In this document: in pieces, positions 34,246-42,931 of the stretch
Numbering within the stretch: the first letter of the stretch is position 1
Layout: every line of letters starts with the position of its first letter
Source: Dichloromethanomonas sp964477085
GTDB taxonomy: Bacteria > Bacillota > Desulfitobacteriia > Desulfitobacteriales > Syntrophobotulaceae
DNA: 64,000 bases
Direction: 5' to 3'
NCBI GenBank assembly: GCA_964477085.1
Contig: CAYZDF010000005.1
Span: 13,400-77,399 of the forward strand
The notes under the pieces: generated by a model
What the model was told of the DNA's origin: nothing
The model's input: only the letters and a program-made list of their open reading frames with translations
Database searches by the model: none
Translations under genes and position numbers: made by a program

Positions 34246-35328
34246 CTACTGGTTGTACTTATCAACCAGTTCCTGTTCGATCCCCAGCTGTTTGTTGATA
34301 GACAACTGGACATCATCAGGTATTGCCGTTTTCTCTGTTCTCGTAAGATTGATTTGATCTAAGGGCACAACCACAGGAGCCTGATCAACAAATGCCTTGA
34401 ATCCTTCAGGATCCTTGAGAGCATACTTCTCGGCCCAGTCCTTCTGAGCTGGAGTTATCTTTCCGTTGGATAGTGCCATCGACACAAGCTCGTTGCGGTC
34501 ACGTTGATCAAGCTTGTCTTTGAGAGAAATGAAATCTTCTTTGCTGACATAGCCGTCCGGGTTCTTCAGGGCGATTACTCTGCCTTTTACTTCAGCAAGG
34601 GTTGCAGTATCTTTGAGGTCAAGCAAGCTTAGTACTTCTGCATGAGCTGTGGCAGGATCTGTCTGTTTGGATTTCAGAGCTTTCAAAGATGTGAGTGCTT
34701 CAGCAGCTTCTGCATCTTCTTTGATCCCGAGGATGATGTTGATGTCTTTGAGGTTGTTTGCTGGTGGAGCAGCTTTTAAAGCTTTTACAGCCTCCAGTAT
34801 TTTTGGTTCTTCAGGTGATTCAATGCCGAGTATTTCGGCCAGTTTTTTAAGCATCAGTTTTTCCTCCTTTAAACTATTACTTTGGTTCAGGTTCTTCAGT
34901 ACTATCGGTAGCACGTTGGCCATGGCCGGGTCGTTGGTAAGGGCTACGTTTTTAACTGCGACCAGCACTTTATCATTTTTACGAGTGTAGATAACAGGGG
35001 AGAAGTACCGGTATTCTTTGTTCAGAATGTACTGACTGGCATTTCCGGTCCATTCAGCTTTCGCCCATATGCCGTCTTCTCGTGCTTCGTAATCCTTAAT
35101 CCAACCTGCTGCAGGTGCCTGGCCACCATCCAAGGTTTGGTGTTCGTAGTCGATCACCGTGTCGTTACCTCGTTCACGGAATGTGTTGATAATCAGATCG
35201 GCACTTTCCCTGGTGACAAAGAAGTCACCTTTGGTGCTCTTTACAAACCCCCAGGGGAAAAGTCTAAACCATTCCGGAACTCCATCTAGTTCATTAGCTA
35301 AGATAAGTGGTATAAGGTTTTTATTCAC
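34246..35328 (-). CDS. Prohead protease/scaffold (Mu gpI, gp32)
   Basis: 360 aa, Mu-like protease family. Residues about 1-150 form the protease domain (PWGFVKSTKGDFFVTRESAD, TVIDYEHQTLDGGQAPAAGWIKDYEA, YRYFSPVIYT, NVALTNDPAM). The remainder is a helical scaffold. Asp/His in IDYEHQT fit the conserved catalytic area. GTG start with GGAGGGGG 8 bp upstream. In Mu an internal start gives the scaffold Z; internal ATGs exist here, but I cannot assign one. Confidence 0.9.
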   Translation of the reverse strand: MNKNLIPLILANELDGVPEWFRLFPWGFVKSTKGDFFVTRESADLIINTFRERGNDTVIDYEHQTLDGGQAPAAGWIKDYEAREDGIWAKAEWTGNASQYILNKEYRYFSPVIYTRKNDKVLVAVKNVALTNDPAMANVLPIVLKNLNQSNSLKEEKLMLKKLAEILGIESPEEPKILEAVKALKAAPPANNLKDINIILGIKEDAEAAEALTSLKALKSKQTDPATAHAEVLSLLDLKDTATLAEVKGRVIALKNPDGYVSKEDFISLKDKLDQRDRNELVSMALSNGKITPAQKDWAEKYALKDPEGFKAFVDQAPVVVPLDQINLTRTEKTAIPDDVQLSINKQLGIEQELVDKYNQ

Positions 35329-35353
35329 ATAGGTTACCCCCTCCGTTTTTCTT

Positions 35354-35390
35354 GCGTTATGGTCGCGTTATTAGGCGTTATGAAGCGTTA
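35354..35390. repeat. Helically phased GCGTTA array at the genome centre
   Basis: GCGTTA starts at 35354, 35365, 35375 and 35385 (11, 10, 10 bp apart) in the 136-bp gap between the F-like and I-like genes. It lies about 0.9 kb from the exact middle of the prophage. The 15-bp core CGTTATGAAGCGTTA recurs at 52257-52271 near the other end. Confidence 0.8.
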
Positions 35391-35464
35391 CAGGTTTAGT
35401 CTTGTGCTAGCCGGCAGGGTAGATCAATTCTGAGTGAAATATGAGCCTTATCTTCGTCTAATCA

Positions 35465-36184
35465 TTACGACCTCACCGCCCGTCTAAGATATTCGTCCCG
35501 GAGATCCGGAGGATATTTTGAAAGGTCTGGTTTCCATTCGGATCTGGCTGGGTTATATGCGAACCCTGGATCAGGAATTAAAGGTCTTGCCAGTTCTCCA
35601 GGGGGCTCCACATATTTGGGTATCTCATCCGATATCTCTAAGCCTTTTCTTTTGACATTACTTTCGGTAAGACTTCGGACTGAGCACCTACATCGGAATC
35701 CGTTTGGTGGATACCATGTATCCCAGAAGGAATGATCAGCAGGAAATACTTTGCCGTCCATAGCTAAATGAGTCCTTCTTGTGCGGGTGTCCTCCACTGC
35801 ATCGTACTGCCAATACGGTCGGCGGCTTAGTGTCTCAGGGTCTGCCATTTGGTTGTATCGTCCTACGTTGTAGGCTGTTTGGACGTTCGTTCGAAAGACG
35901 TTATCTGCTCTATATGGCGTTAGTCCCCGCCAGCCTTTACGTTCGAGTATCTCATTAGATGACTTCCGAAACTCTTCCATCGTTAATCCATCAGTGATGG
36001 CTCTATCCAGTTCTTTGTAAATATCAAAGATGATATCCAGGGAGGATATGCCTGAGACGGTGAATGCTTTGGCTCTGGCATCGAAGGCAAGGCTGTAGAA
36101 CTGATTGGGAGGTATCGGAAGCTTATCCCGAAAGAATTCTATGGCTTCATCAAAATCTACCGGCTCCAGTCTTATATCACTCAT
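35465..36184 (-). CDS. Head morphogenesis protein (Mu gpF / SPP1 gp7 family)
   Basis: About 239 aa from ATG encoding MSDIRLEPVDFDEAIEFF, with AGGTGG 8 bp upstream; overlaps the portal gene by 8 bp. Phage_Mu_F domain: FRTNVQTAYNVGRYNQM, RPYWQYDAVEDTRTRRTHLAMDGKVFPADH, and WYPPNGFRCRCSVRSL. The C-terminal HxM...CRC pattern resembles a minor head protein/ADP-ribosyltransferase-like fold. Minor capsid protein injected or needed for head assembly. Confidence 0.92.
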   Translation of the reverse strand: MSDIRLEPVDFDEAIEFFRDKLPIPPNQFYSLAFDARAKAFTVSGISSLDIIFDIYKELDRAITDGLTMEEFRKSSNEILERKGWRGLTPYRADNVFRTNVQTAYNVGRYNQMADPETLSRRPYWQYDAVEDTRTRRTHLAMDGKVFPADHSFWDTWYPPNGFRCRCSVRSLTESNVKRKGLEISDEIPKYVEPPGELARPLIPDPGFAYNPARSEWKPDLSKYPPDLRDEYLRRAVRS

Positions 36185-37745
36185 TGGTCGTCCACCTGCC
36201 ATACAAGTCTGCGATGAAGATTGCTCTGCCAAGGAGATCCTCAAACTCAGAAGAGTCCATCTCCCTGTATACTTCCGGAAGCCGGTCTCTTAGTTCCTCC
36301 AAGGACTGTGCTTCCTGAATGGCTTTGATTAGAGGTTCTAACATTTTCTCCAGTGGTTTTCCACTCTGGTCGAGACACCGATCAGCCAGGTCATCTACAG
36401 GCGGTTGGGTTCTGGCTGGGATGTTTTCAGGTAGAATTATTCCGGATTGATTATTGGATAGAGGGATAGGAGTATTCTTTAAAGCTACCTGTCTGGTTGG
36501 AGGGATGACGAGCCTTTCCTTCTGTTTAGGTTTTGGTACCCCGAACTTCTCGTATAGGTGTTCTTCAGCTACAGGTAGCCCTATATCACCGATAAGCACA
36601 CTATAGGTCTCCGCAGCGGCCTTTAAGTCTTCTGATTCTTCAAAGTGATATTTAATCCAGGGAAGCCTTTCTTCGGCACTGGGTCCAAAGTTAAAGAGTA
36701 CTAGCGGACGGATGATATCCTTACGGATAGTCTCCGCAAGTGCTTTACAATCAGCTTCCTTAAGATCTTGCCGTACTTCATTGTGTGTTTTGCTGGCTGC
36801 ATAACTACCTTTATCGCCAACTTCAGTGGTCAATGTCTGTCCCAAGACTGCTTTGGACATTTCCGCATTACAAAAGTTGACTAACGTTTTGTAGACATCA
36901 CTGCTGCCACGTATGGCTGAAATGAATTCTATCTCCATATTCTTGGAGATGATGCCGCCCGCATCCGATCCTAGGGAACTTATGGCATCGATTAAACTAG
37001 CTTTATCTTCTGGAGTAGCACCTTTGTCATATTTACCAAGCCTTAAGGGCATCCCGTATATTTCAGCGAAGGAAACCCAATCTTTGATGCTGTAATTCTT
37101 GAAGAGATACATCCAGGCCACTACACGTAAGATTCCAGCTCGTGAAGGATGTCCTGAACGTGCTTTGTATTTATGGACAACGAACTTGTTCGGCAGAAGC
37201 TCTTCTCCTAGGCCAGGGTTTTCTTCAGTATGTACTTTAAGATTATTCTGCTCATCATAGGAGAACTTCTTCTGGTGCCTCCACTTAAGCTCCTTGATCC
37301 ATACCTGGTTATTTTTGATCTCCCACATGATTTCATTAACCGCAAAACCCTTGCTGATCGCATCGAGAAGGTCGAGAATATTTTCTTCCAATCCTTCAAA
37401 CTCTAATGCTTTTCGGATAAAATCTACTATCCTGATATCTTCACGGTCATCGGAAAAAGGTATGATCTCCCAATCAAGTCCCAAGACTGAATTCTTCCTG
37501 GTCTGAAGGACAGAGAAGAGGTGAGGGTCTTTCTCTTCCATCTCTTCAAAAAGCTCACTCTGCCGTGATATGTCTCCATAATCAGCTTCTTTGAATATCC
37601 GTGCCAGTTTACCAGGGGTGAGTCCTGAAGTAGGGTAGGTTGAATATCTGTCCCGAATAGATACAGCTGCAATCTCCCTGTCAAGGATGGGCTTATCCTG
37701 CATCTTATTAAACTTTAGTTCTTTACCATCGGGTCCATATATCAT
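36177..37745 (-). CDS. Portal protein, DUF935 (Mu gp29)
   Basis: About 522 aa. The start is the ATG (MIYGPDGKELKFNK) that follows AAGGGGG, one base beyond the terminase stop; a longer frame to 37811 lies inside the terminase. DUF935 signatures: LTPGKLARIFKEADYGDISRQSELFEEMEEKDPHLFSVLQTRK and VLGLDWEI. It forms the ring through which DNA is packed. Confidence 0.92.
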   Translation of the reverse strand: MIYGPDGKELKFNKMQDKPILDREIAAVSIRDRYSTYPTSGLTPGKLARIFKEADYGDISRQSELFEEMEEKDPHLFSVLQTRKNSVLGLDWEIIPFSDDREDIRIVDFIRKALEFEGLEENILDLLDAISKGFAVNEIMWEIKNNQVWIKELKWRHQKKFSYDEQNNLKVHTEENPGLGEELLPNKFVVHKYKARSGHPSRAGILRVVAWMYLFKNYSIKDWVSFAEIYGMPLRLGKYDKGATPEDKASLIDAISSLGSDAGGIISKNMEIEFISAIRGSSDVYKTLVNFCNAEMSKAVLGQTLTTEVGDKGSYAASKTHNEVRQDLKEADCKALAETIRKDIIRPLVLFNFGPSAEERLPWIKYHFEESEDLKAAAETYSVLIGDIGLPVAEEHLYEKFGVPKPKQKERLVIPPTRQVALKNTPIPLSNNQSGIILPENIPARTQPPVDDLADRCLDQSGKPLEKMLEPLIKAIQEAQSLEELRDRLPEVYREMDSSEFEDLLGRAIFIADLYGRWTTNE

Positions 37746-37746
37746 T

Positions 37747-39402
37747 TTAGAAAGCCCCCTTTTCCGTGAATCTGCGTTTACTGACAGACTGATATTCAAC
37801 CGGTCCTGCATTTCTAGTGCTTCCTAACGCTAGGGATAAGGCAATCCGTGCGGAGTTTATCGCCATACCGAAGTGATTTTCAGTATTCTTCTTATAAGAA
37901 ATACGTTTCGTGCCGTCAGCCCCAACAGTCTCTTCTTTGAGTAATTTTTTGAGGTGTCGTTTAATCTCTTCCAGAGTTTTCTCTTCTTCTATGCTTCTGG
38001 GCTTAAAGAGAAGAGCCTGGGGAGGGTTGCATCCGAATAGTCCGGTCGTCTCATCCAGAGATTCGTCACGATCTACTTGGATAACATTGACCTGCTTTTC
38101 TTCTTCACCTTCAGTGGATTCTTTGTAGTTTTGCTTGAAGTACTGGATGTATCCCATAGCTTTTTCAAGAATCCGGACCACTCTCTTTGATTCTGTTTTG
38201 TATGGCATAGCATCTACAACAAGGCAACCTGCGTTATATCTTTCTTCCAGATGAGGAATGAACTCCAGTAGATCCTCGACATCCATATGCCATGCTGCTA
38301 TGATTCTGAATCCTTCATCTTTATAAGGTGCGACTACTGCAACGTGAGCGTTATCCCCCATATCTATTCCGATTCCGCATATTTCACTGGCTCTATCTTG
38401 GAAGAAGTAGTCTGAAGCTGATTCGACCAGTTCTAAGGTTGTTGAGTTGATTGGCTGCATGTTGCCGCTGTCGGCAATACCGAGTGCTGACCTGCGAACC
38501 AGGGCAAGCTTGTTTGGTTTTCCCTGGGCACGCTTCCAACGATTCCAAATAAGATCTAGTCTGGCATCCGGGATTATTAGCTGCGGGGTGCGATATCCCA
38601 TGTTTTCGTCTGATCTTTCTGGGTGCTCAGGTACCCATTCACCCTGAGCAACATCTATAAGGGTTGAGCACTTGAGACAGATAATCTGAACTTTAGTTTT
38701 ACCGGCTTCCTTGCTTTCTTTAATATTGTCTGGGAAATCTTCTTCCACGATAGACCAGCGGTTACAGCCCTGGCATTTAACCAGCCATTTTCGCATATCG
38801 CTTTGACGGTAGAGTTCGTCTATCCCATCTTCTTCAAAGAGGGGAGCAGAGAAGTATCTTTGCCAGCCAAGTTTAGATGCAAGGATTCTATCCTGAGCAA
38901 GATCCATGTTCTCTCGGTTGATCAATGCTACTTCATCGAAGAGGATCTCATCAGCCGGGATGGAGATTGCTCCACCTTTACCGTGTAGTCCTAGCATATA
39001 GAAGAAGTGAGTTCCCATTTGCTTCAAACCCGCCTGATCGGTTCCAGTAAGACGAGACTTAAGGTAAGCACTGCGTTCTACGTAGGGATCAAAGCGGGTC
39101 TGTCCAAAGCGGGTTGCTAGTCTATCAGTAGGGAGGTAGTAGATCAGGTTGGCACCCAGCACGTCCACCATATACATGGCATGGGCAAGATAGAGTGTAC
39201 TAAATCCTGTCTGAGCTCCCTTGGAAGTGGTAACGTGTGGATGGCTGAAAATAGAATCAACGATCTCTTTCATAAACGGTCTGTTGTAGACATCGTAAGG
39301 AGTGAGGTCGTCTAAGATAATGTGCTGTCGGCAGTATTCTGGAAAAGAGAGCTTGGTATGTTGTTTAAACTGTTGCTTAAATTCTTCGAAATCATTCATC
39401 AT
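37747..39402 (-). CDS. Terminase large subunit (Mu gp28-type)
   Basis: About 551 aa. ATPase: Walker-A-like TSKGAQTGFST (about 57-67), Walker B EILFDEVAL (about 152-160). A zinc-finger-like CQGCNRW...CLKCS lies at about 210-240. RNase H-like nuclease: GIGIDMGDNAHVAVVAPY (about 345-362). It packages DNA headful-style from a replicated Mu copy. The start overlaps the small terminase gene; I take the second codon (ATG) of the frame. Confidence 0.9.
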   Translation of the reverse strand: MMNDFEEFKQQFKQHTKLSFPEYCRQHIILDDLTPYDVYNRPFMKEIVDSIFSHPHVTTSKGAQTGFSTLYLAHAMYMVDVLGANLIYYLPTDRLATRFGQTRFDPYVERSAYLKSRLTGTDQAGLKQMGTHFFYMLGLHGKGGAISIPADEILFDEVALINRENMDLAQDRILASKLGWQRYFSAPLFEEDGIDELYRQSDMRKWLVKCQGCNRWSIVEEDFPDNIKESKEAGKTKVQIICLKCSTLIDVAQGEWVPEHPERSDENMGYRTPQLIIPDARLDLIWNRWKRAQGKPNKLALVRRSALGIADSGNMQPINSTTLELVESASDYFFQDRASEICGIGIDMGDNAHVAVVAPYKDEGFRIIAAWHMDVEDLLEFIPHLEERYNAGCLVVDAMPYKTESKRVVRILEKAMGYIQYFKQNYKESTEGEEEKQVNVIQVDRDESLDETTGLFGCNPPQALLFKPRSIEEEKTLEEIKRHLKKLLKEETVGADGTKRISYKKNTENHFGMAINSARIALSLALGSTRNAGPVEYQSVSKRRFTEKGAF

Positions 39403-39952
39403 CAAGCACCAACGCCTTTGCTTCTTCGAGTAGCTCTTCCATCCGCTTACTTAGGTCGGGGTCGTTTTTAATAACTTGAGGTATTCTCTCCCTGAATTTC
39501 TGGAAGGCTAGGTCAATCTTTTTCATGAGGTCGGCTCTAACTCGATCTTTATAGACCTTGGTTCTGGAGATTGCCACGATGAGTCTACCGGCTTTATCCA
39601 TAGGCATATTGTCAAACTCTTCTTGGGCAGTTGCTACCTTCTTAGTAAGTTCGCTCATGAGCATCTGCATGGTGGCCTCGGTATAATCAGTATCGGGATT
39701 CTGCTTGATAGCAGAGACCAACGCTCTTGTCTGCTCCTGAGCTTCCATTAGTTTCTGAGCCACTGCGTTTTGCCTGAGTGCGTATCTGCCAACTGCCGAT
39801 TTGGATATCTCATAACCTTTTTCACGCAGCGTCATCGAAATGTCCAAATAAGTGACGAGGGGACTGTATAGCATTTTATGGACTTCTTCCCGGATATCTT
39901 CCGGTAGCTCATCTATCTTGCTGAAAACTCTAGTCCGTCGTTTTTTACTCAT
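39392..39952 (-). CDS. DUF3486 small terminase (Mu gp27)
   Basis: 186 aa. The N-terminal HTH-like region RVFSKIDELPEDIREEVHKMLYSPLVTYLDISMTLREKGYEISKSAVGRYAL is diagnostic of DUF3486; the rest is helical. It should recognise the packaging site near the left prophage end. Overlaps terL by 11 bp. Confidence 0.92.
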   Translation of the reverse strand: MSKKRRTRVFSKIDELPEDIREEVHKMLYSPLVTYLDISMTLREKGYEISKSAVGRYALRQNAVAQKLMEAQEQTRALVSAIKQNPDTDYTEATMQMLMSELTKKVATAQEEFDNMPMDKAGRLIVAISRTKVYKDRVRADLMKKIDLAFQKFRERIPQVIKNDPDLSKRMEELLEEAKALVLDDE

Positions 39953-39962
39953 AAGTCCCGCC

Positions 39963-40259
39963 TCACAATATAACGCCTGGATCTATAATGGTTGCCTCTA
40001 GCAAGTCAATCCCTTTGGCCGTTAGTTCAACAATGTCATCATCTTGGAATTCTCTGTGACCGCCTTCTTTGATTCGGATGTATTCCTTGTCAGCAAGATA
40101 GTGGAGGACTTTGAGAGTGTCTGCGGTGATAGTTATCCCTCTGGCTATTAGTGCTCCTTTAAGATCTTCGACCGACATCGGGTCTGGATAGAAAAATCCC
40201 AGCGTCTTAATTACCTGACCCCGGTACATCTTGTTCTTGGTAGTCTGCACATCTCCCAT
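39963..40259 (-). CDS. Winged-helix protein, Mu gp26-like
   Basis: 98 aa; helix-turn-helix arrangement (SVEDLKGALIARGITITADTLKVLHYLADKEYIRIKEG) with a wing (HREFQDDDIVELTAKG). It lies directly before the terminase genes, as gp26 does in Mu. Role unknown; perhaps a regulator or packaging factor. Confidence 0.75.
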   Translation of the reverse strand: MGDVQTTKNKMYRGQVIKTLGFFYPDPMSVEDLKGALIARGITITADTLKVLHYLADKEYIRIKEGGHREFQDDDIVELTAKGIDLLEATIIDPGVIL

Positions 40260-40261
40260 TT

Positions 40262-40588
40262 TCAGCCCTCCTTGTTTCCATTGCTTTTCATACTCATGAC
40301 TGCATCATATATCTTGTCTAGCTTACGTTCGTAGTTGGCCGTTACCCGAACAAACTCACTCTTACTGACATAGTCTTTAAACTGTCCGGCGATCTCTTTG
40401 GCTTGCTCAACCCTAAAGGTGTTATACTCTTTTTTAAATGCTTCCAGCTTACAGTCAGTGTCTTCAATTTTTTGCTTGTTTTCAGTGATATCTTCCTGGA
40501 TGCTTTTCTTCAAGTCTTTGATAAAGTAAGCAATAATCCCCAAGGCAACCATCGTAAGTGTTTGTACTATCCAGCTCATCTCCGGCAT
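40262..40588 (-). CDS. DUF2730-like membrane/coiled-coil protein (Mu gp25-like)
   Basis: 108 aa. One N-terminal TM helix (about 5-22) followed by a long coiled coil (about 25-100), the layout of Mu gp25/DUF2730 and spanin-like lysis accessories. Next to the holin gene. Confidence 0.7.
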   Translation of the reverse strand: MPEMSWIVQTLTMVALGIIAYFIKDLKKSIQEDITENKQKIEDTDCKLEAFKKEYNTFRVEQAKEIAGQFKDYVSKSEFVRVTANYERKLDKIYDAVMSMKSNGNKEG

Positions 40589-40598
40589 GATACCACCC

Positions 40599-41114
40599 TT
40601 AGCTGCTTATTTCAGGAGCTACTGGATTGTCTTTCAAAGCTATTTCATCAAGACGAGGTACTTTAGCTAATGCTAATTGAGGGCTCCTCTGCTTGACTAA
40701 TTCCAGTTTCTCCTCAATAAGATTCATGATGTATGTTTCTGCATCGCCCATGGTGCCATTGATAACGTTTAAATATTCCGGTTCGAGCGTTTTGACAATC
40801 TCCTTGTATGCTTCTAGAGATAACAATTTAAGGTCTTCTTTGTTTTTAACACCATTCCTAATTGCAAGTAGCAGCTGTTCTTTCGTGGTCTGTTCAATCT
40901 TATTGACAGTCTTAAAAGCAACATCATCCAGACGAGCCAGGGCAGAGAATAAGAAGTCTCTGGTAGCTTCATCCTGAACCTTTTCGGTCTCAGCTTGCAG
41001 TTTCTTAATACCTTTCTGAACATAAAAGGTAGCAAGTGCACCTAAGAGAGCCATTACGGCTATCATAAGGTTAACTAAAATCTCAGTTGCTGCAGTAGTG
41101 ATTTCCACCGGCAT
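40599..41114 (-). CDS. Phage holin, LLH family
   Basis: 171 aa. TM helix at about 11-30 (LVNLMIAVMALLGALATFYV) followed by a helical cytoplasmic region with LFSALARLDDVAFKTVNKIEQT, typical of Phage_holin_6_1/LLH. First gene of the late operon, just after the late promoter. The endolysin it would release is 1.8 kb upstream in the early region (42932). RBS AGGAGG. Confidence 0.82.
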   Translation of the reverse strand: MPVEITTAATEILVNLMIAVMALLGALATFYVQKGIKKLQAETEKVQDEATRDFLFSALARLDDVAFKTVNKIEQTTKEQLLLAIRNGVKNKEDLKLLSLEAYKEIVKTLEPEYLNVINGTMGDAETYIMNLIEEKLELVKQRSPQLALAKVPRLDEIALKDNPVAPEISS

Positions 41115-41144
41115 AAGCCATTCCTCCTTAAATTTTTGGGCAAT

Positions 41145-41172
41145 AAAAAAAATCCCAGTTTACACTGGGATT
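41145..41172 (-). terminator. Terminator between middle (mor) and late operons
   Basis: AATCCCAGT-GTAA-ACTGGGATT on the minus strand: 9-bp perfect stem with GNRA tetraloop and eight T residues. It stops early/middle transcripts 50 bp beyond mor. Confidence 0.92.
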
Positions 41173-41224
41173 GTATAACTTTTTGACATAAGTCTTCGAG
41201 AAAAGTACTTTAGGAATTTACTTT
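41172..41224 (-). promoter_or_regulatory. Candidate Mor-dependent late promoter
   Basis: Minus-strand TATACA (41172-41177) as -10 and a 6-bp dyad AAAGTA-N11-TACTTT (41202-41224) centred about 45 bp upstream of the expected start, close to where Mu Mor and C bind. No -35 match, as expected of an activator-dependent promoter. Tentative. Confidence 0.45.
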
Positions 41225-41543
41225 ATAAACACTGTGCCGTTCCGAATAATGTTATCTGGTCTTCGTCTACTCCTTGATCTGATAGTATCTGTCTAATCCA
41301 AACCTCTGACAGCCTGTATTTCCTTGCCAACTCTTTTTGATTACTGCCGCTAAACTCTGATTTTATACGTTTATTTCTTGCTTCCTGGATGGCTGAGTCC
41401 AGCTTGTGGAAGTAGAATCCAGTTCCCTGGTACTTATCTGCTAGTTTCAATGTGGGCTCAAAACCGATGAGTTCGACCATCTCCCTGTAGCAGGAGGGTA
41501 GGTCCTCTAGTTTGATTTCATCCATCCATTCTTCATATGTCAA
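41223..41543 (-). CDS. mor: Mor transcription activator family protein
   Basis: 106 aa. Mor domain: LPSCYREMVELIGFEPTLKLADKYQGTGFYFHKLD, then an HTH (NQKELARKYRLSEVWIRQIL). In Mu, Mor turns on middle and C late transcription; no separate C gene is visible here, so this single protein may activate the late operon. Followed at once by terminator and candidate late promoter. Confidence 0.93.
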   Translation of the reverse strand: MTYEEWMDEIKLEDLPSCYREMVELIGFEPTLKLADKYQGTGFYFHKLDSAIQEARNKRIKSEFSGSNQKELARKYRLSEVWIRQILSDQGVDEDQITLFGTAQCL

Positions 41544-41581
41544 ATCAATTACCTCCTTTATACAGGATTAGGAGAGAAAAA

Positions 41582-42019
41582 TCAACTAAGTTTTTGCAGG
41601 TTTTCCTGCGAACTTCTCTTCTTGCGTTCGTTTCTAAGAACCTTTTTAAGTGATTCTATCAGGTCAGAAGCTTGTTTGAACTCCAGCCATTCTATCTTTT
41701 CGACCTTTGAATATTTCTCCATAAACTTGCGTAGTCTTTTTGGGTTGTCTATCCATCCAAGTTTCTCTTCTAGCTGACGGATCTTCCAGAGCTGTTGGGG
41801 AGTTGCTTTCCCAGGCAGGGTATTTTGCTGATCCTTTATCCTTCCCAAGTGGCACAACACTTTGTATAGCTCCCGGTCAGTGCATAGCTTCATGCTTTCT
41901 TTGCCTGTGGCTTCGTACATCGCCGCCCGGACATCGTCCTCTTTCATTTGGAGTTCGTTCTTGGCCATCCCCCAAATTTGCCTGATCATATGGGTTCTAG
42001 TATTCAAAGCTTTGGCCAT
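41582..42019 (-). CDS. gemA: GemA/gp16-family regulatory protein
   Basis: 145 aa, gp16 (DUF1018) family: MIRQIWGMAKNELQMKEDDVRAAMYEATGKESMKLCTDREL and an ATPQQLWKIRQLEEKLGW segment. Mu GemA modulates host DNA supercoiling and gene expression. Middle gene between gam and mor. Confidence 0.92.
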   Translation of the reverse strand: MAKALNTRTHMIRQIWGMAKNELQMKEDDVRAAMYEATGKESMKLCTDRELYKVLCHLGRIKDQQNTLPGKATPQQLWKIRQLEEKLGWIDNPKRLRKFMEKYSKVEKIEWLEFKQASDLIESLKKVLRNERKKRSSQENLQKLS

Positions 42020-42029
42020 ATCTTCCTCC

Positions 42030-42542
42030 TTAAGACGTAGCTTTTAGTCGTTCTCGATCTGTCTCATACCAGAAGATATCATCAATCTTCTTCATGGCTC
42101 CGACTTCCAAGATAGTGTCATCATCATACTTAGCTAAGACTTCCTTATTGACGCTTTCTTTCACGTTGATACAATCCTGCATCTTTCGCTTTTTTAAAGC
42201 ATCCAGTACCTTAACAGCAGACCTGATTACAATCTTGGTGGATTTGCGATAACCCAGTTTACCGAAATTTAATTCTTTCGTTTTGCCTTTCATCTCTATA
42301 CGGTTTACTTCAGTGAACTCTTTGACATCTGCGGCAAGGTCTTCAATACGTTTATAATATGGTTTTGCAGCTTCCTCAGCTTCAAATTTAAGATCTGAAA
42401 TCTTCTGGGTGAGATCTGCTTCCTGGCGTTCGATAGCAAGTTCATATTCACAAATCTCTTTAAGACATAAATCTACATCATCCCAGCTTGCTAACCTTGG
42501 TCCTTCATCAGGCATCCGTACTCTTGTTGATGTTTTATTCAT
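42030..42542 (-). CDS. gam: Host-nuclease inhibitor Gam
   Basis: 170 aa, Phage_Mu_Gam: a long N-terminal coiled coil (about 25-80) then VKEFTEVNRIEMKGKTKELNFGKLGYRKSTKIVI. Ku-like DNA-end binder that protects phage DNA from RecBCD/AddAB-type nucleases. Length (about 170) is normal. Confidence 0.93.
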   Translation of the reverse strand: MNKTSTRVRMPDEGPRLASWDDVDLCLKEICEYELAIERQEADLTQKISDLKFEAEEAAKPYYKRIEDLAADVKEFTEVNRIEMKGKTKELNFGKLGYRKSTKIVIRSAVKVLDALKKRKMQDCINVKESVNKEVLAKYDDDTILEVGAMKKIDDIFWYETDRERLKATS

Positions 42543-42705
42543 AACTGTGATCTTCTTCCTCTATAAAAAATCCTTTTACCTGTCCGGCTTCTACTCGGAC
42601 GCATACTCCTTCTTTGTGTACGGTATCTATTACTTCAACAGGGAGAGTGCTCCAATAGGCTTTGTCTTGCCACAATGACCGCATTATGATTTCCGTATAT
42701 CTCAC
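42535..42705 (-). CDS. Small early phage protein
   Basis: 56 aa, GTG start with AAAGGAGG 7 bp upstream: begins MRYTEIIMRSLWQDKAYW, ends FIEEEDHSYE. A short beta-rich domain (EVIDTVHKEGVCVRVEAGQVKGFF). Not recognised. Overlaps the gam start by 8 bp, so the two are coupled. Confidence 0.75.
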   Translation of the reverse strand: MRYTEIIMRSLWQDKAYWSTLPVEVIDTVHKEGVCVRVEAGQVKGFFIEEEDHSYE

Positions 42706-42723
42706 AAGTTTAACCTCCTTTTG

Positions 42724-42924
42724 TCAGAAACCTCCTTCGATATCTTCCAGCATGTCTTTCCGCTGATCTTCCTGTTTCTTTGCTCCCTGAGTTTTACGCA
42801 GATTACAGTTTTCACAGGTGGAGCGGAGGACCCGGAGGATATCGCCTAGAGCTTCTGCTCTTGGTATCTCATCTTCTTTAAATCTCTGCAGTATCTCTAC
42901 TATTCGTTCTCCGGGGCTCCTCAT
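42724..42924 (-). CDS. Small early phage protein with Cys pair
   Basis: 66 aa: helical with EILQRFKEDEIPRAEALGDILRVL and STCENCNLRK, a single CxxC that could bind metal only as a dimer. Not recognised. It follows the endolysin gene by 7 bp. Confidence 0.62.
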   Translation of the reverse strand: MRSPGERIVEILQRFKEDEIPRAEALGDILRVLRSTCENCNLRKTQGAKKQEDQRKDMLEDIEGGF

Positions 42925-42931
42925 GCTTCAT

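Noticed and set aside
41223..41543. Separate late activator C as in Mu
   Set aside because: Only one Mor-family gene is present between gemA and the late operon.
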